Source: Bacteriovoracaceae bacterium
Lineage (GTDB): Bacteria > Bdellovibrionota > Bacteriovoracia > Bacteriovoracales > Bacteriovoracaceae
Reading direction: 5' to 3'
Assembly: GCA_947377285.1 (NCBI GenBank)
Contig: CANCFT010000009.1
Coordinates: forward strand, 41,225 to 105,224
DNA: 64,000 nt
The position numbers were made by a program, and so were the translations under genes. Under the pieces are notes generated by a model that saw only the letters and a list, made by a program, of their open reading frames with translations, was not told the origin of the DNA and did not search any database. Positions 35,227 to 44,193 of the stretch are shown piece after piece (within the stretch, counting starts at the first letter, position 1; the number at the start of each line of letters is the position of its first letter).

Positions 35227-35823
35227 ATGAATAAGTTATCTAAGCTATCTAAATTTTCTAAACTTTCACAAGTCTTTTTTTTTCTGAGCTTGTTTTCATT
35301 TAAGGCCATAGGGCAGGACAAAAAACCCTGGGTATACTTTGATTTAGGGGACACGATTGTTAACACAAAAGACATGAAGCATTTAAAATATATTAGAGGT
35401 GCTCGTGTGTACATGGACGAATTAAAGCGTGAAGGTTTTAATATAGGAATAATTTCTAACATACCAGAAAATTGGGGAATGGATTATGATGAGAAACTCC
35501 TGAGTTTAAAAAAAGTTATTCAAGAGGGATGGGATGAGGAAACACCATTTGACTGGAGTGTCTATGAAGAAATCATTTTACCGCTTAAAAATACAGAAAT
35601 GAAGCCCGCTCCAACCTTGTTTTTGAAGGCCATTGAAAAAGCAGATTCATGTCCATCTGTTTATATCGGTGAGAGCCCAAAGGAAATTACAGCCGCTAGA
35701 AATACTGGAATGGCCGCTAAGTTATTTATAGAATCTGATAAAGAAATCTATATTCCAATTAAAGAAATGAAATCTTTTATAGTTCAAAATTATCAAGGAA
35801 CTTTTGACCGAAATTGTTTATAA
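35227..35823 (+). CDS. Exported HAD-superfamily protein
   Basis: 198 residues. The N-terminus is a signal peptide with an odd tandem repeat in its n-region ('KLSKLSKFSKLSQ'), then 'VFFFLSLFSFKAIG'. HAD motif I is 'VYFDLGDTIV' (nucleophile Asp and the second Asp two residues on in D-x-G-D-T form), motif II is 'GIISNIP', the Lys is in 'EMKPAP' and motif III is 'YIGESPKEITAARNTGM', with Glu where Asp is usual. A periplasmic phosphatase is likely, though the altered motif III may change metal binding. GGGAGG ribosome site. Confidence 0.82.
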   Translation: MNKLSKLSKFSKLSQVFFFLSLFSFKAIGQDKKPWVYFDLGDTIVNTKDMKHLKYIRGARVYMDELKREGFNIGIISNIPENWGMDYDEKLLSLKKVIQEGWDEETPFDWSVYEEIILPLKNTEMKPAPTLFLKAIEKADSCPSVYIGESPKEITAARNTGMAAKLFIESDKEIYIPIKEMKSFIVQNYQGTFDRNCL

Positions 35824-35833
35824 ATTTAAAAGA

Positions 35834-36238
35834 TTAAATTTTATTCTGCCGGGTGCTGGTTAGGATTGTTTCTGCAAATAAAGCAGTAAACATGGCAAAG
35901 AGAGCAAGTCCCGTGAGCATTAGGCAGATTCCTAAAATTTTACCAGGGGTCGTTAAAGGAGTTATATCACCATAACCAGTAGTTGTCGCAGTAGAGAATC
36001 CCCACCAGAGGGCATCTATAAAACTATGAATTTTAGGGTTTTGATCTGACTCTAAGTAATAAAAAATTAGGCTGTATACACCGATTAATGAGTTACCTAA
36101 AATAGTTAGTAAAATAAAAACTGGGCTTGTGATTAAGGCGACCATTTCGGTGGCAAAAAATTTCAAGCCCACTAGAATATGCTTATGTGTCCTCTTGCTA
36201 ATTTTATTATTATTTTTATTACTACTACTCGTTTCCAT
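35834..36238 (-). CDS. Two-TM potassium channel
   Basis: 134 residues: a basic, Asn/Ser-rich cytoplasmic head (1-22), first transmembrane helix (about 32-60), a pore helix and the selectivity filter 'TTGYGD' (86-91) inside 'STATTTGYGDITPLTTPGK', and a second transmembrane helix (about 101-124). This is the minimal KcsA-like Ion_trans_2 plan; it has no attached RCK or ligand domain. It starts eight bases after the stop of the 1330-residue cytochrome lipoprotein and so looks like the last gene of that operon. Confidence 0.92.
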   Translation of the reverse strand: METSSSNKNNNKISKRTHKHILVGLKFFATEMVALITSPVFILLTILGNSLIGVYSLIFYYLESDQNPKIHSFIDALWWGFSTATTTGYGDITPLTTPGKILGICLMLTGLALFAMFTALFAETILTSTRQNKI

Positions 36239-36245
36239 CTAACTT

Positions 36246-39200
36246 TTAATTACCATTAATAATGTGTTGATTCTCTTTATCGATCCAATTAAGAATAACA
36301 TTTCGATACATTGATTTTAAATCCTCTAACTTGGTGTTCATATCATCAGCAGTAAGTGCAGGATTATAAACTTTTTTACCAGAAGCATCTTTGACAATTT
36401 TTCCATTTGCTTTTGCAACTGCTAGATCCATTGTTCTCTTACTCATCGTTTGATCAGTATCTGCAGCATTAGGAATATAAGTTTCATATTTATTTGCAAT
36501 ATTTTTAGGGAATACACCATTTATTAAATCGTCATTCTCTGATTGTGTTTTTCCAATTAATGGATCATGGATAAAAGGTTCATAATAAGTTTGAGTTGAA
36601 AGATCTGGAATTAAATTATACTGAATTCTTCTTAACTGACCCATATGTAATTTCGCGAGTGCTTGTTGGGCCGGAGAGTTATTTGCCCATACTGGATTAA
36701 GACCTAGATCTGCTTGTGTATAGAGACCAAAATAAAATCCCGTAATCCATCTAGAAAAATAGGCAGGAGTTGTTGTTGTAGCTTGGTTTTTAATCATACC
36801 AGCAAGTATATTGGTGCCATTATTTTCATCATAGGCCATTACTCCTTTACCATCTGCTGTATATTGGAGTTGTTCTATAAAATGAAGTTTTGGGTGAACT
36901 CCAGACCCATCTATTCCCCTTACAAGTAGAGACTCTCGGTAATTTGTAAAGTCAACTCTACTAAGTGCTTGGGCACATAAGATTTCAGGATAATCAAAAG
37001 TAGTCATTTTAAAATATGGATGAGTGTCATTATGACAAGTCATACATTGATAAGTTGTTGGAGAACCGATATTTTGACGATTGCTGCCTGGAAATCCGTT
37101 TAAATAATCATTTATTCCATCTGTATCTTTAAGCATTAATCTAGCACTTCTAAGGATAGGCTTAACTGTGTTCATAAATAAATCAAGTTCTCTACATTTT
37201 CGGCCTTCAACAAGTACCGGAGCGGTTCCCCTAGGATCGAGCTCTGAAATTGTTTTAGTTGTTTTTTCTAATTTATCAAAAGAAAATTGGAAATAATCTG
37301 TAGTTGGACTATTTGGAATCAGGGCCAGAAGTGAAGCGAATGTAAATATTTGTCCATCACCTGCTGTTACGTTTATGTCATTCCAAGATGCATCGTTAAA
37401 TGCAGTTGCCCCATTAATATAAACTTTGATTCCTTTAACTGTAATATTATTGTTTGGAGATATAATTCGTGGGTTTCTAAAAATATAATTTTGTCCATTT
37501 AGTGCTGTTTTAACTTCGACTTTAAAGTACGCACTTGTGTCTGGAAGTCCAACCAGTTTAGAAATATCATAAGATAGTTCGCGTTTTTGATAATCAGCAA
37601 TATTATTTTCATCTCTTGCTAATAAGTCTGGTTGAAAATCAAGGATGTCAGCTAAGTTTGCAACATAATCAATTGCGATTAAATCGATTTTTGTTGATGC
37701 TGCAGCTTCGAAAATTTGAAGAGTATATGTTTTGCCTTCTTCCAATTTCCAATAAGTCCGATTATCTGCTAGTACTAAAGGAGCACCGGTAGCATCTTTT
37801 TTAAGTTTTCCACTTGAATCTAATTTTGTTAAATCATCTGCTCTTCCTGGAGTAAACCATCTCCAATCTGTATTTTCTGTAAACGTATAAGGAATACAGC
37901 TGTTTGTTGTTTGAGTAGGTGCCGCAATTTTATTAGTAACATTAACCGGAGTAGCTCCGTCTAAAACTCTTAAATTAATGACAAAATTATTAGTTGTTTT
38001 AACTTTTGTCCAAATATTGTAAAGACCAGTTTTTTTAATTTTAAATGAATATTCAAGCATACCAGGAGTACGTTCCTTCTCTGTCATTTCGTGAAATGGT
38101 TGGTTGTTTGTTATTGCCTTACTCGCTTCATTAGCAACATTCCATTGATTAATTGCAGTTATAAAATCACTTTGCGCTTTAGCACATTCCGTTGCATCTC
38201 CACAGTTATGAACGATCATTGATTCAGCAGGAAAGACAGCTTTTCGGAACGAATTTGTAGGAGTAGTAAAATTAACTAATTTTGCGCGTTCGATTTCATT
38301 AAATGCAACAATTGGGTTAATACTTGAATGAGCAACCCGCATTGCCTGACTTCCATCATGACATGAAATACATTTTGACTGTTGAAGAACTGGATATAGA
38401 GTTGTTTGGAAATTTGCTAAAGAGTCACCTCTTGAAAGTGTATTGGCTCCACTTGAGTAAAAAGCTTTTAGATCTAAATTCGAGCTCGCTCGGTTTAATG
38501 GATAGCTTATTACATTTTTAGAAGTAAATACATTATTGGCATAATTATAAAATGTCTGAGTAAAAGCATCGCCATACACTCTACCATCAGCGGCCACATT
38601 ATGATGTACATATAAATCGAGTCGAGTAAAAGCTATACCGGCTTGCAATTCTGCAAATGTAGCTGGATCAAACCCATTTCCACCAGCATTAACTTTTAAA
38701 ATATCTAAAGCATTATCGTAAGTTAATGCTACACCATCAGTATCTGTGCCAGATGTTACTTCTACTGCTTGTGTTGTAGAAGTACATATATTATTAGGAC
38801 ATGCTTGAATATTTAATTTCAAGTTTCCATAAAGTGAATAAAAATGATTCGAATCCATTGAAACGATATTTTTATATTTAGAAGTAGAAGCCGCATATGC
38901 ATCTAGTTTTTCTTTTACATATTTAAAAATAACATCTCTTCTAAACTGACTAGAATTAACAGCATCGTATCTATTAAAATATCCTAAAATATCATTTGGT
39001 GTAAATTCATCTTGTGGCAGTTTGAAAAGGTTTTTCAGGCTTAAGGTTGAACCTTTAAGGTTAGGGATTGTACTTGTTGGTACATCAATAAATGCTGTAG
39101 AAGGTGCTGGCTGAAAGACGCTATCTCTAGCTGCAAAATAGGGTAGTGTTTTAAAGCTTATATCATTAACGGCTGTACCTAATAGTGGAAAATTCGAAAC

Positions 39201-40238
39201 ATCGATTGCCCCTTTAGTCCGTCCAGAGCTAGATACGTCAAGTGTTCCAACATCAAAATTTCCTTCGGTCAAAGCTATTTGCGACATTGCTCCAATTTGA
39301 CTTATGCCAGTTGCTGTTCCGTTTGCCCAGCCAGTTAACATTTTTGCATACTGCATTCTTTTATCAGGTCTAATTAATAAACTTCTAACAGCAATTGAAA
39401 ATGGTCTTTGTCCATCTTTAATAATTAATCCACTTGGAGTAATTGCACCTGAATTAATATGTGTACCATCTTCGTTTATTTGAAATGGGCCATTAATACT
39501 TCCTTTAGCTGTGAGTGTTGCAGATGTTGTAACTTCACATGCATTTGCTTTAGAAAAAACGGCTCTTCTTGCCGCAACTGTTGTTGGATTGATAGGGGCG
39601 ATTGGTGTAGAAGCATATCGATATCCAGAAGCACGACTGTCAGCTTCAGATCCAAATCGCCCAATCATAGCTTGCGGAAAATTATCTTGTTCGGCTTCAA
39701 GTAATAGTGTTCCAAATTCTGCAGATGGTGTTGTAAGTGCTACATCCTTATAATAAAGAGGATTGGTTTTTATTCCAGATCCATTATCGGCCTTAACAAG
39801 ATCTTTCCATTTTTTAATTGCAGCTAACATATTTGCTGCTTCAGAATCACAATCTTTATCTGCAGCATCAGTTAAACAGTTGTGGTGGTCATTTTTAAGT
39901 CTTAAGTAAATACGTGATGATTCTGGATTTTCGAGGTTAATTTTTTTAGCATCAAGAAGAATAGTCTGCCAAGCAACTGCAGCATCAGAGACAGCATAGT
40001 AAGGTTGATATTTTTTAGCATCCCCATGGCAACCAACACAGCTCATTGTCGTAACCATCGGATAGACTGTCATTTTAAAAGCAGCTATTGATTTTTCTTT
40101 ATCATTACCTGATAACTTAGATGAAGGATTGCTATCAAATTTTAATGCAGACTTTGAGTCTTGCGTTCCTGGAACACAAGAAACGAATGTAAGCATCAAA
40201 AAGTAAAAAATTGTATATTTAAAAATTTTCAAAAGCAC
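36246..40238 (-). CDS. Giant tri-haem c-type cytochrome lipoprotein
   Basis: 1330 residues, lipobox 'TFVSC' (Cys21), so a large lipid-anchored protein outside the cytoplasm. Three c-type haem sites are spread along it: CVGCH (67-71), CISCH (623-627) and CMTCH (1065-1069). Each lies in a similar setting of the form '...VYPMVTTMSCVGCHGD', '...LYPVLQQSKCISCHDG', followed by 'IYLRLKNDHHNC' or 'MIVHNCGD'. Between them lie long Asn/Thr-rich beta segments; around 720-860 a piece like a carbohydrate-binding beta-sandwich ('LEYSFKIKKTGLYNIWTKV') is seen. It is the main product of the operon. Substrate and partners are unknown. Confidence 0.85.
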   Translation of the reverse strand: MLLKIFKYTIFYFLMLTFVSCVPGTQDSKSALKFDSNPSSKLSGNDKEKSIAAFKMTVYPMVTTMSCVGCHGDAKKYQPYYAVSDAAVAWQTILLDAKKINLENPESSRIYLRLKNDHHNCLTDAADKDCDSEAANMLAAIKKWKDLVKADNGSGIKTNPLYYKDVALTTPSAEFGTLLLEAEQDNFPQAMIGRFGSEADSRASGYRYASTPIAPINPTTVAARRAVFSKANACEVTTSATLTAKGSINGPFQINEDGTHINSGAITPSGLIIKDGQRPFSIAVRSLLIRPDKRMQYAKMLTGWANGTATGISQIGAMSQIALTEGNFDVGTLDVSSSGRTKGAIDVSNFPLLGTAVNDISFKTLPYFAARDSVFQPAPSTAFIDVPTSTIPNLKGSTLSLKNLFKLPQDEFTPNDILGYFNRYDAVNSSQFRRDVIFKYVKEKLDAYAASTSKYKNIVSMDSNHFYSLYGNLKLNIQACPNNICTSTTQAVEVTSGTDTDGVALTYDNALDILKVNAGGNGFDPATFAELQAGIAFTRLDLYVHHNVAADGRVYGDAFTQTFYNYANNVFTSKNVISYPLNRASSNLDLKAFYSSGANTLSRGDSLANFQTTLYPVLQQSKCISCHDGSQAMRVAHSSINPIVAFNEIERAKLVNFTTPTNSFRKAVFPAESMIVHNCGDATECAKAQSDFITAINQWNVANEASKAITNNQPFHEMTEKERTPGMLEYSFKIKKTGLYNIWTKVKTTNNFVINLRVLDGATPVNVTNKIAAPTQTTNSCIPYTFTENTDWRWFTPGRADDLTKLDSSGKLKKDATGAPLVLADNRTYWKLEEGKTYTLQIFEAAASTKIDLIAIDYVANLADILDFQPDLLARDENNIADYQKRELSYDISKLVGLPDTSAYFKVEVKTALNGQNYIFRNPRIISPNNNITVKGIKVYINGATAFNDASWNDINVTAGDGQIFTFASLLALIPNSPTTDYFQFSFDKLEKTTKTISELDPRGTAPVLVEGRKCRELDLFMNTVKPILRSARLMLKDTDGINDYLNGFPGSNRQNIGSPTTYQCMTCHNDTHPYFKMTTFDYPEILCAQALSRVDFTNYRESLLVRGIDGSGVHPKLHFIEQLQYTADGKGVMAYDENNGTNILAGMIKNQATTTTPAYFSRWITGFYFGLYTQADLGLNPVWANNSPAQQALAKLHMGQLRRIQYNLIPDLSTQTYYEPFIHDPLIGKTQSENDDLINGVFPKNIANKYETYIPNAADTDQTMSKRTMDLAVAKANGKIVKDASGKKVYNPALTADDMNTKLEDLKSMYRNVILNWIDKENQHIINGN

Positions 40239-40254
40239 TCCCCAAATAAAAATT

Positions 40255-41832
40255 CTAAGCTACAATTGATTTAAAACGTATTAAATTGGCCGCATCGCTC
40301 GGAAGTGATTCTGAAGGAAAAACTTCTGCAAATCTCTTTTTAGCATCTGCTACAACTCCATCAGGAGTTGCAGAGGACATACAGGCTAGATAATTTAAAA
40401 TGACAGCTTTCCACATTTGGTCAACGTTGCCAGAAACACTTGTTGAAGTGAGATTTATTCCAGCACCTTGTTTAAAATATCCAACTTGTCTCGTTTTCCC
40501 ACTAAGAATTAAAGAACCACTTAGTGACCTTTTGTGATTGTATTTATAAACAATACATAATTGTGAACTTGTAGTTCCATTATCACCGGCCCAATTAACT
40601 CTTCCTGCTCCTGCAGCAGTATCATCAGTAGTTCCAGCGTTATCTCCACCTACACCACCATCAGTATAAAGGTGAATAAAAAGATTTTGTCCTTTTGAAG
40701 CGGCAAGTTTTATACATTTACCAATGTATCTTCCAATCTCTGTATCTTTGGCAATTCCATTAGAAGCATTCCCAGTATGATAATCACATCCACCAACAGT
40801 AATACTTCCAACTCCTGCAATTCTATCTGTTACTAAGTTGGCAACTGAAGCGATATCTTCGTTTGTAACTACTTTTCCTGTACCACCAAATGCCGCTTGT
40901 AATTTTGCTAATGCTTCAGGGCTATTTGTTGGATTAAGAGCGATCGGTGAAAACTTTTGGAAAACTTCTTTAGAAGCATTTTGAGATTTAGCGATGGCCT
41001 GAGTTTCTAATTCTCTATTTACATATTTATCAAGTCTGGCTTTACTTAAACCAGTAATGCTCCCTAGAAAAGATTGAATACGACTTGTTCCTTTGCCATC
41101 TGCATTTGCTAGATCTAAAAATGTAGGATTTATTGCATCTGCACCTATACTTAATAATCCAGAACCTTCAGCAAAATTTGTTATTCGAGAAGATTGAAGT
41201 GATGAATTTATTTGAGTTGCTATCGCTGGACTTCTTGCTCCCGTTGGAGTTCCGGTATTACCGATTAATTGAACTAATTTTCCTTTAGCTCCAGATTTTT
41301 GTGCTTGGAAAGCGACGTTAATTGGATTTGCCGCTGAGTCGTCTGCTGTTCTTCCGCAAATAATAATCCCATCAATACTATCTTTTAAATCGGGAGTCAT
41401 CGCAAGTACTTCATTCATACCCGCCAATATTCCACTGGTAGAATGGAAAACTAATCCATAATCTTTATTAATCATTCCAGACTTTGAAGGGTGCATAGCT
41501 GGAGGAAGCCCAAGTAGAATATAGTCAGCATAGTTTATGTTTCCATAATTTTCTTGTTCCTCATCAGCGCCGAAGCCAACTAAAACATTTCCACCGGCTA
41601 TATTCATTCCTCCGGCACCTTCAAATGCGAGGAATCCCACTCCCAATGCTGCATCTCCAATTGCATCTGCAATGGCCTGAGGTGATTTAAGCATTAAGCT
41701 TGGAACTAAGGCCATGGTACTTAGTCCAATGATTCCAGAGGCCAGAAATTCTCGTCTTGTAACAGGAATTTTATGATCCTCATGAAGGTGTATTCCAAGA
41801 TCAGATAAATTTTTTAATTTTTTTTCACTCAT
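40255..41832 (-). CDS. Tat-exported DUF1501-like protein
   Basis: 525 residues. The twin-arginine signal 'TRREFLASGIIGLSTMALV' begins at residue 24, so the protein is exported folded. The mature protein has 'FEGAGGMNIAGGNVLVG', 'GLPPAMHPSKSGMINKDYGLVFHSTSG' and 'HLYTDGGVGGDNAGTTDD' and resembles the DUF1501/DUF1552 group (alkaline-phosphatase-like fold). Such proteins are typically encoded next to DUF1549/1553- or DUF1588/1592-type cytochrome proteins, as is the case here. No catalytic role is established for the group. It lies between the small lipoprotein and the giant cytochrome. Confidence 0.78.
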   Translation of the reverse strand: MSEKKLKNLSDLGIHLHEDHKIPVTRREFLASGIIGLSTMALVPSLMLKSPQAIADAIGDAALGVGFLAFEGAGGMNIAGGNVLVGFGADEEQENYGNINYADYILLGLPPAMHPSKSGMINKDYGLVFHSTSGILAGMNEVLAMTPDLKDSIDGIIICGRTADDSAANPINVAFQAQKSGAKGKLVQLIGNTGTPTGARSPAIATQINSSLQSSRITNFAEGSGLLSIGADAINPTFLDLANADGKGTSRIQSFLGSITGLSKARLDKYVNRELETQAIAKSQNASKEVFQKFSPIALNPTNSPEALAKLQAAFGGTGKVVTNEDIASVANLVTDRIAGVGSITVGGCDYHTGNASNGIAKDTEIGRYIGKCIKLAASKGQNLFIHLYTDGGVGGDNAGTTDDTAAGAGRVNWAGDNGTTSSQLCIVYKYNHKRSLSGSLILSGKTRQVGYFKQGAGINLTSTSVSGNVDQMWKAVILNYLACMSSATPDGVVADAKKRFAEVFPSESLPSDAANLIRFKSIVA

Positions 41833-41861
41833 AAAGTATCCTTCTATTTAGTATTTAATTC

Positions 41862-42521
41862 TTAAAGCGTTGTAAATTCCGTTGAAGATAAAATTGCAGT
41901 ACAAGCAAGTTTAGTTAAATTCTTTTTAACAACAGCCGCAGTTGCAGTTGTAGAAGGAACTAATTTCCCGAGTGTCATATTGTTTGCGTCAACACCTGCA
42001 TCATTACTCATGATTTTTAAAATTACTTCATTGAATTTATCGTAAATTTCAAAACCTTTTGCAGGTCTTATTCCAATAAATTTTTCAAGTAATTTAGTTG
42101 TCGCATTTTGCGGAGTAATTGTGGCGTAATCAAGGCCTGTATTAAATGCAGTGTTGGTATCAATAAAGTTACTACAGTAAGCAAATGAGAGGCGAGTTTG
42201 CGAAATTTGGTGGAATGGAGTGTAACTAGTTGCTGTATGATCACTTGGTAGTGAATTTTTAATTAAATCATACTCAGTAAGAATTGCTGGTGTCGCAGCA
42301 TCAATACCCGTTACTTTAGAAAGAGTTTGGTTGTATTGATTAAACGTTTTTAATGCTAGACCAGTATCAATATTTACTTGTGCATCACCAATTGCAGCTC
42401 CGGCCGCAGCATTTGATTTGCTAGCATTAGCATCAGTTTTTAAAAGACTTGCATCTTTACTACTAACACACGAGGTGATTAGTAATATTGAGGACAATAT
42501 AAGAATTGAATTAATTTTCAT
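41862..42521 (-). CDS. Small lipoprotein of the cytochrome operon
   Basis: 219 residues with lipobox 'LLITSC' (Cys18). The mature part is Ala/Asn/Thr-rich and helical, with one Cys pair ('FAYCSNF' and 'KLACTAI' near the C-terminus) and no haem motif. Four bases separate it from the cytochrome gene before it and 29 from the Tat protein after it. Its place between them suggests a subunit or assembly factor of the same complex. No family recognised. Confidence 0.72.
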   Translation of the reverse strand: MKINSILILSSILLITSCVSSKDASLLKTDANASKSNAAAGAAIGDAQVNIDTGLALKTFNQYNQTLSKVTGIDAATPAILTEYDLIKNSLPSDHTATSYTPFHQISQTRLSFAYCSNFIDTNTAFNTGLDYATITPQNATTKLLEKFIGIRPAKGFEIYDKFNEVILKIMSNDAGVDANNMTLGKLVPSTTATAAVVKKNLTKLACTAILSSTEFTTL

Positions 42522-42524
42522 AAA

Positions 42525-43955
42525 TTATTTCCCCATACAAGCAATAGAGGTTCTTAAAAATAAATTTTTCATATTAAAATTATCTTCTTCATAAGATAAC
42601 GACAGAACTTTGACTAAGTTTTTTTCTTCAGTTGTAGTGGCATCTTTAAAGCAAACTGTTTTAAAAACGGTTTTGGCCATACATCGGTGAAATTCTTTTG
42701 TTTCAGAATACATTTGAGCAAGTGAAGTTAGACCATTTCCTGATTCTTGAGTTCCCCAACCAAAAGTAGAATTTTGGCCTTGATTTGATAGATTCATCCA
42801 AGAATCATCTTGAGTGATGAATCCATTTGGATAGATAGCATTATGATTCATCTTAGTAGCGACTTGACCTTGATTATATTCAATGGCACCACTTGGAAAA
42901 TCATAGTAAGCATAAGCTCCACGTTGTGGATCCATAACCGCATGGCATCCAACACAAAGTGCTTTAAATGTTGTTGAAGTTCCACCTGGATTTCTATCTA
43001 CATCGCGAGCAACTCTAAAGTCTGGAGTATTTGTATCGTTGATATCCATCATGTCTTTACAAAATAAATGTTTCATTGTGCTTTGAAATGATCTTCTATT
43101 TGTTCCTGCAGTATAGTTTGCATTTCCCCAGGCCCGAGTTGTCATAATTCCTGAGATTGCATGTGGATCTTGGTGAAGCCGAACTGCCTGACTTTTTTCA
43201 ACTAATACTTTTGGATCAGCAAGGTTTAAATTTTGTGATTCCATTTCTTCATACATGGCATTTGTACTTTTTATTATTCCAGTTGAAATTCTTGTATCTG
43301 AAAGTGGCATATAAAAATTATTTGAAGCCATTCCCGCTCTAAAATCTGCTTCTGCCATGCTTGTAAATCGACATAATTTTGAAGTGCTATTTGGTGTTGA
43401 AGGATCAATAAATAGAATCCGACCTTTAATGACTGATGGAGTGCTGCAAGTTGTACATTTTGGTATTGTTGCACAGTCTGTAGTCGTTGTAGCTGTATAT
43501 AGTAGCGGTGACGCCGTCGTTAAGCTTGTAGATACTGCATTTCCTGCCATACTTATTCCATTGGCAGTATAAACTGAGTCACTATAAAGAATTTGATTAA
43601 ATTGTTTTTCATCTCTGACCCAGCCAATGACTGTTGCAGTTAAATCAGTCAAAGGATACATTTTGGTGTAGTCGACATTTGACCAAGGTGTTGCAAAATT
43701 CTTTACCGTAACTTTATAAAAATTTCCTCTTGAATCCATTCCATTCTTTGATTCAACAATATCTTTTGCTACTTCAAAAGATTGACCAGCTACAATTTTC
43801 TGAGCAATTAAGTTTTGCTCAACGGCCGATGGAGTTGTTCCAGTCAGTGACAAATAAAGCTTACGTGCTTGGTCTAATGAATCAGCATGGGCATAAGGCG
43901 CTGAAGCACTCAAAAGAAAGGTGAACAGCAATATGGCTCGTTTATTATCGTTCAT
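42525..43955 (-). CDS. Exported mono-haem protein with a DUF1588-like module
   Basis: 476 residues with signal peptide 'ILLFTFLLSASAPYAHA'. A C-terminal module holds the haem site CVGCH (334-338) in 'LCVGCHAVMDPQRGAYAYYDF', the pattern of DUF1588 ('C..CH..MDP.G.A...FD') from the DUF1592/1588/1585 proteins. A cysteine cluster 'CATIPKCTTC' lies near residue 160. The N-terminal third ('DQARKLYLSLTGTTPS') is helical, as in those proteins. The ATG at 43955 follows GAGG; the frame is open five codons upstream. First gene of a five-gene minus-strand operon. Confidence 0.8.
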   Translation of the reverse strand: MNDNKRAILLFTFLLSASAPYAHADSLDQARKLYLSLTGTTPSAVEQNLIAQKIVAGQSFEVAKDIVESKNGMDSRGNFYKVTVKNFATPWSNVDYTKMYPLTDLTATVIGWVRDEKQFNQILYSDSVYTANGISMAGNAVSTSLTTASPLLYTATTTTDCATIPKCTTCSTPSVIKGRILFIDPSTPNSTSKLCRFTSMAEADFRAGMASNNFYMPLSDTRISTGIIKSTNAMYEEMESQNLNLADPKVLVEKSQAVRLHQDPHAISGIMTTRAWGNANYTAGTNRRSFQSTMKHLFCKDMMDINDTNTPDFRVARDVDRNPGGTSTTFKALCVGCHAVMDPQRGAYAYYDFPSGAIEYNQGQVATKMNHNAIYPNGFITQDDSWMNLSNQGQNSTFGWGTQESGNGLTSLAQMYSETKEFHRCMAKTVFKTVCFKDATTTEEKNLVKVLSLSYEEDNFNMKNLFLRTSIACMGK

Positions 43956-44193
43956 ATAAGTTACCCTCAAAGAATCGGCCCCAAAAATAGTGTACTAATC
44001 TGAATTTTATCACTTAGCATTATCGGACTATCCTCTTAAATGACTTAGGAATTAATTTAAAGAAACAGTTTTTATAGTTATATAGTGTTAGGTCGATAAA
44101 CTTAAGGAGAAACTAAATAAAATCTACATGCATCGTGATTTTGAGAGTGCCCATAATAATAGACATCTATTTAATTTAACTTTTTTTAATTAA

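Noticed and set aside
35227..35290. Short tandem repeat as a DNA repeat element
   Set aside because: The repeat is confined to the n-region of a signal peptide and is explained by the coding sequence.
39459..39753. Plus-strand ORFs with many Cys opposite the giant cytochrome gene
   Set aside because: They are antisense shadows of a long, clearly coding minus-strand frame, with no ribosome sites.
44128..44193. 21-codon mini-ORF ending directly before the glycosyltransferase-like gene
   Set aside because: The nearest AAGGAG is about 18 bases away and the peptide has no features; the abutting stop and start may be chance. Noted only as possible coupling, since the main gene lacks a ribosome site.
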